DNA from: Clostridia bacterium
GTDB lineage: Bacteria; Bacillota; Clostridia; Christensenellales; Borkfalkiaceae
Assembly: GCA_017465865.1 (NCBI GenBank)
Contig: JAFTVF010000012.1
Span: 1 to 64,000, forward strand
Direction of reading: 5' to 3'
Length of the DNA stretch: 64,000 nucleotides
How positions within the stretch are numbered: position 1 is the stretch's first letter; each line of letters starts with the position of its first letter. Below, in pieces: positions 60,581 through 64,000 of this stretch. A program made the translations under genes and the position numbers. Under the pieces are notes generated by a model. It did no database searches. It was not told the origin of the DNA and was given only the letters and a program-made list of their open reading frames with translations.

Positions 60581-60604
60581 TTTTTGAAATCAGCCTCATT
60601 TTTT
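60573..60604 (+). terminator. Terminator or attenuator before carA
   Basis: GAGGCTGATTT-TTG-AAATCAGCCTC followed by A and T6, placed 42 bp before carA and overlapping the small ORF stop codon. Confidence 0.83.
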
Positions 60605-60645
60605 GAAAATGACAAGATAAAAACTATCATAAATAGAGGATGCTT

Positions 60646-61728
60646 ATGAAAAAGAAAAAGGTTTATTTGACGTTACAAAACGGCAAGGTGTTCCAAGGCT
60701 ATGCCTTTGGCGCAGACGGCGAAATCACGGGCGAGCTCGTGTTTTCGACGGGTATGGTCGGGTACGTGGAAACGCTCACCGATCCGTCTAATTACGGTCA
60801 GATCGTCGTACAGACGTTCCCGCTTATCGGTAATTACGGCGTTGTCCGTTCGGACGCGGAGAGCGAAAAAGCATGGGTTTCCGCGTACGTCGTACGCGAG
60901 GTGTGCGAAGCTCCGTCTAATTTCCGCGCGGAGACCGATTTGGATACCTACCTCAAAGAACAAAACGTGATCGGTATCTACGGCGTGGACACCCGCGAGC
61001 TTACGAAAATCCTGCGCGAGGAAGGCGCAATGAACGCGCGGATCAGCGTTAAACCCTTGAAAGACGAGGAAATCAAAGCGATTGCCGCTTACGAGATCAA
61101 AGACGCGGTAAAAGCCGTCGCAACCGAAAAGAAAGGCTATTTTGCCGCGGAAAACGCGGAATATACCGTTGCGCTTTGGAGTTTCGGCGCAAAGAACAGC
61201 ACGGTAGCAAGTCTGCTTGCAAGGGGCTGTAACGTAATCGATATGCCGTATACGGCTACCGCGGAAGAAATCCTTGCAACGGGCGCGGACGGCGTTATCA
61301 TCTCGGACGGACCTGGTAATCCTAATGAAAATCAAGCGGCGGTTGAAGAAGTGAAAAAGCTGCTTGGTAAAATCCCCGTGCTCGGCGTGGGTCTTGGGCA
61401 TCAACTGGTTGCGCTTGCAATGGGCGCGGAAGTGAAAAAACAAAAATACGGTCATCGCGGCGGAAATCAGCCCGTCAAATGCCTGAAATGCGGTAAGGTA
61501 TATATTTCGTCGCAGAACCACGGCTACGAAGTCCTTTCCGATACGGTGAAACAAGGCGAGGTCCGTTTCGTCAACGTCAACGATAATTCCTGCGAGGGGA
61601 TCGTATACGAGGAACTGAACGCGTTCACGACCCAGTTCGCGCCCGAATCCTGCGACGCGGGGAATACGGAAAACCCCTTGTACAAGAAATTCTTTACGCT
61701 TATGAAAAAGGAGAACGAAAATGCCTAA
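60646..61728 (+). CDS. carA: Carbamoyl-phosphate synthase small subunit, glutaminase-dead
   Basis: 360 aa. The N-terminal CarA domain (VYLTLQNGKVFQGYAFG; GVDTRELTKILREEGAMNARI) and a class I glutamine amidotransferase domain (IISDGPGNPNENQ; GHRGGNQPV; SSQNHGYEV) are intact in outline. The nucleophilic Cys of GICLGHQ is Gly249 (GVGLGHQ) and the catalytic His of QFHPE is Ala332 (QFAPE); Glu334 remains. Glutamine hydrolysis should be lost, leaving an ammonia-dependent enzyme, as in mammalian CPS I where the Cys is also replaced. The second ATG is chosen because AGAGG sits six bases upstream. Confidence 0.9.
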   Translation: MKKKKVYLTLQNGKVFQGYAFGADGEITGELVFSTGMVGYVETLTDPSNYGQIVVQTFPLIGNYGVVRSDAESEKAWVSAYVVREVCEAPSNFRAETDLDTYLKEQNVIGIYGVDTRELTKILREEGAMNARISVKPLKDEEIKAIAAYEIKDAVKAVATEKKGYFAAENAEYTVALWSFGAKNSTVASLLARGCNVIDMPYTATAEEILATGADGVIISDGPGNPNENQAAVEEVKKLLGKIPVLGVGLGHQLVALAMGAEVKKQKYGHRGGNQPVKCLKCGKVYISSQNHGYEVLSDTVKQGEVRFVNVNDNSCEGIVYEELNAFTTQFAPESCDAGNTENPLYKKFFTLMKKENENA

Positions 61729-64000
61729 AAGAAGTGATATTAAGAAAGTTTTGGTGATCGGCTCCGGTCCTATCGTGATCGGACAAGCCGCGGAGTTCGA
61801 CTACGCGGGCGCGCAGGCTTGCCGTGTTATGAAGAGCGAGGGGGTCAACGTAGTGCTTTGCAACTCCAACCCCGCGACGATCATGACGGACAGCGCGCTT
61901 GCCGACGAGATCTATCTCGAACCGCTCACGGAAGAGAGCTTAAAGCGTATCATTATCAAAGAAAAGCCTGACAGCTTGCTGGCTTCGCTCGGCGGACAAA
62001 CGGGTCTTACGATGGGCTGTAAGCTCGCGAAATCGGGTTTCCTCGATAAGCACGGCGTAAAACTCATCGGTACGAAGCTCGACGCGATCGACCGTTCGGA
62101 GGACCGCGAACTGTTCAAGGAAACGATGGAAAAGATCAACCAGCCTTGCGTGCCCTCGGACATCGCGTATACGGTAGAGGAATGCGTTTCCATCGCAAAC
62201 CGTCTCGGTTATCCCGTGATCATTCGTCCCGCGTACACCCTCGGCGGCGCGGGCGGCGGCGTTGCGTATAACGAAGAGGAGCTGCGCCTGATTTCCCATA
62301 ACGGCTTGATGCTTTCTCCTATTACGCAGGTTCTCATCGAGAAATATATCGCGGGTTGGAAAGAGATCGAATTCGAAGTCATCCGCGACCGCAACGGGAA
62401 TTGTCTTACCGTCTGCTCGATGGAAAACGTAGACCCCGTCGGTATCCACACGGGCGACTCTATCGTCGTCGCGCCTGCGGTTACTCTTTCCACCAAAGAA
62501 TACAATATGCTCCGCTCGGCGGCGCTTGCGATTATTACGGAGCTGGGTATCGAGGGCGGCTGTAACGTACAGTTTGCGCTCAACCCCGATTCGTTTGAAT
62601 ATTCGGTAATCGAAGTAAACCCGCGCGTCAGCCGTTCTTCGGCGCTCGCCTCCAAGGCAACGGGCTTCCCGATCGCAAAAGTAACCTCGAAGATCGCGCT
62701 CGGCTATACGCTGGACGAGATCGTCAACGACGTTACGGGCAACACCTACGCTTGTTTCGAGCCGACGATCGACTATCTCGTCGTCAAAATGCCGAAATGG
62801 CCGTTTGATAAATTCCTGTACGCAAAGCGTGAGCTGGGTACGAGAATGAAAGCGACGGGCGAGGTTATGTCCATCGGCACGTCCTTTGAAATGGCGATGA
62901 TGAAAGCGGTGCGCGGCGCGGAAATTTCCACGAGTACCTTTAATTATAAGAAGTTTCTCCATTCCACGAAAGAGGAGCTTTTGGCGAAACTTCCCGAAAA
63001 GACGGACGAACGTATCTTCGTCGTATACGCGGCGCTTAAAAAAGGCGTTTCGGTAGACGAGGTATTTAATATCACCAAGATCGACCGTTGGTTCTTGAAC
63101 AAGTTCATGAACCTGATCCGTTACGAAGAACGTCTTGCAAGCGGTGAAAAGCTCACGCGCGAGCTGTACGAGGAGGGGAAACGCCTCGGGTATCTGGATA
63201 AGGATATTGCGGCGTTTAGCGGTCAGAAGATCCCGTACCGCAAAAAGGTCGCCTATAAAATGGTAGACACCTGCGCGGCGGAATTCCCTGCAAAGACCCC
63301 GTATTTCTACTCGACGTTCGACCCGCACGAACACGACGAAGCGAAGCCGTTCGTGGACAAGAGCGAGAAAAAGCGTATCGTCGTTATCGGTTCGGGGCCT
63401 ATCCGTATCGGTCAGGGTATCGAATTCGACTATTCTTCCGTACACTGCGTATGGACGTTGAAAGAACTCGGCTATGAAGTCGTCATCATCAACAACAACC
63501 CCGAAACGGTATCCACCGACTTCGATACGGCGGACAGACTGTATTTCGAGCCTTTAACGCCCGAGGACGTACAGCACGTACTCGACGTGGAAAAGCCTTA
63601 CGGCGTTATCATCACGTTCGGCGGTCAAACGGCAATCCATCTTTGCTCGTATTTCGCAACGCACGGTATCCGAATTTTGGGTACTTCGGCGGACAGCGTA
63701 GACGCGGCGGAGGACAGAGAGCGTTTTGAGGCGTTGCTTGAAAAATACTCGATCCCCCGTCCGAAAGCGATTACGGTTATGACGAAAGACGAAGCGCTGG
63801 CGGCGGCGGAGAAACTCGAATATCCCGTACTGCTTAGACCCTCGTACGTTATCGGCGGTCAGAACATGACGATCGCGTTCACACAGGAAGACGTTTGCAG
63901 ATATATGGACGTCATTTTGGCGCAGGGCATCGAAAACCCCGTGCTTTGCGATAAATACCTTATGGGTACGGAGCTGGAAGTAGACGCGATTTCCGACGGA
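61721..64000 (+). CDS. carB: Carbamoyl-phosphate synthase large subunit, 3' end outside window
   Basis: 760 codons are visible of about 1070. The first ATP-grasp half has VLVIGSGPIVIGQAAEFDYA, GGQTGLTMG, IIRPAYTLGGAGGGV and VIEVNPRVSRSSALASKATG. The oligomerisation region follows, then the second half starts IVVIGSGPIRIGQGIEFDYS with GGQTAIHL and LLRPSYVIGGQNM. The catalytic motifs seen are normal, so the enzyme should make carbamoyl phosphate. It overlaps the carA stop (ATGCCTAA), giving coupled synthesis with the altered CarA. Confidence 0.95.
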   Translation, partial: MPKRSDIKKVLVIGSGPIVIGQAAEFDYAGAQACRVMKSEGVNVVLCNSNPATIMTDSALADEIYLEPLTEESLKRIIIKEKPDSLLASLGGQTGLTMGCKLAKSGFLDKHGVKLIGTKLDAIDRSEDRELFKETMEKINQPCVPSDIAYTVEECVSIANRLGYPVIIRPAYTLGGAGGGVAYNEEELRLISHNGLMLSPITQVLIEKYIAGWKEIEFEVIRDRNGNCLTVCSMENVDPVGIHTGDSIVVAPAVTLSTKEYNMLRSAALAIITELGIEGGCNVQFALNPDSFEYSVIEVNPRVSRSSALASKATGFPIAKVTSKIALGYTLDEIVNDVTGNTYACFEPTIDYLVVKMPKWPFDKFLYAKRELGTRMKATGEVMSIGTSFEMAMMKAVRGAEISTSTFNYKKFLHSTKEELLAKLPEKTDERIFVVYAALKKGVSVDEVFNITKIDRWFLNKFMNLIRYEERLASGEKLTRELYEEGKRLGYLDKDIAAFSGQKIPYRKKVAYKMVDTCAAEFPAKTPYFYSTFDPHEHDEAKPFVDKSEKKRIVVIGSGPIRIGQGIEFDYSSVHCVWTLKELGYEVVIINNNPETVSTDFDTADRLYFEPLTPEDVQHVLDVEKPYGVIITFGGQTAIHLCSYFATHGIRILGTSADSVDAAEDRERFEALLEKYSIPRPKAITVMTKDEALAAAEKLEYPVLLRPSYVIGGQNMTIAFTQEDVCRYMDVILAQGIENPVLCDKYLMGTELEVDAISDG

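Overview
The window is a chromosomal segment of an anaerobic Clostridia-type (Bacillota) bacterium. Evidence: strong sigma-A promoters and AGGAGG-type ribosome sites, a SigK sporulation sigma factor with its pro-sequence, WhiA, a class-A-looking RNase P RNA, a Re-type citrate synthase and an Flx/Hdr flavin-based oxidoreductase. Codon use in the core genes is GC-rich. The order Christensenellales or a relative is my guess from gene content only.

Layout. 1-247: end of a tRNA array (Phe partial, Thr, Tyr). 331-1734: an intact ISL3-family insertion sequence with an 8-bp target duplication. About 1740-7110: an AT-rich accessory island (small ORFs, a sigma-70-like HTH protein, an AraC regulator, a broken GH20 gene, a DUF4143-type ATPase) that ends at a tRNA 3'-end scar. 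7168-7703: a structured RNA and a 77-codon ORF. 7716-10443: a TrpX-like ABC transporter on the minus strand. 10666-15278: acetyltransferase-like protein, LysR regulator, YggS, YiiX-like hydrolase and SDR. 15477-20004: Re-citrate synthase, aconitase and isocitrate dehydrogenase. 20106-26410: membrane proteins, phosphohexomutase, ROK protein and NagA. 26600-35091: murB, PHP, whiA, dnaE, pfkA and a PfkB-family sugar-phosphate kinase. 35150-35885: a second candidate structured RNA and a DUF308 protein. 36123-48641: a twelve-gene run from malate dehydrogenase to a dicarboxylate exporter. Then come tRNA-Ser, pyk (minus), rnpB, sigK, a NifU-like/GGGtGRT pair, a leucine-rich lipoprotein, tRNA-Val with odd tRNA-derived palindromes, a PadR-coiled-coil-membrane fusion, acyl-ACP thioesterase, argJ and carAB (carB runs off the end).

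How it works together. The core is central carbon and redox metabolism. Oxaloacetate plus acetyl-CoA is taken to 2-oxoglutarate by the Re-citrate synthase operon. In the reverse branch oxaloacetate goes to malate, fumarate and succinate by Mdh, FumC and a soluble FrdAB. FrdAB has no membrane anchor genes and is embedded in an HdrBCA-FlxDCBA cluster followed by an AspT/SucE-family exporter. I read this as an NADH-driven, probably electron-bifurcating soluble fumarate reductase with succinate export, the most interesting system here.

Other notable points: the CarA subunit has lost its glutaminase Cys and His, predicting an ammonia-dependent carbamoyl-phosphate synthetase; a membrane-tethered PadR regulator sits between a parS-like site and its own palindromic operator; there are two structured RNAs and a family of tRNA-tail palindromic repeats.
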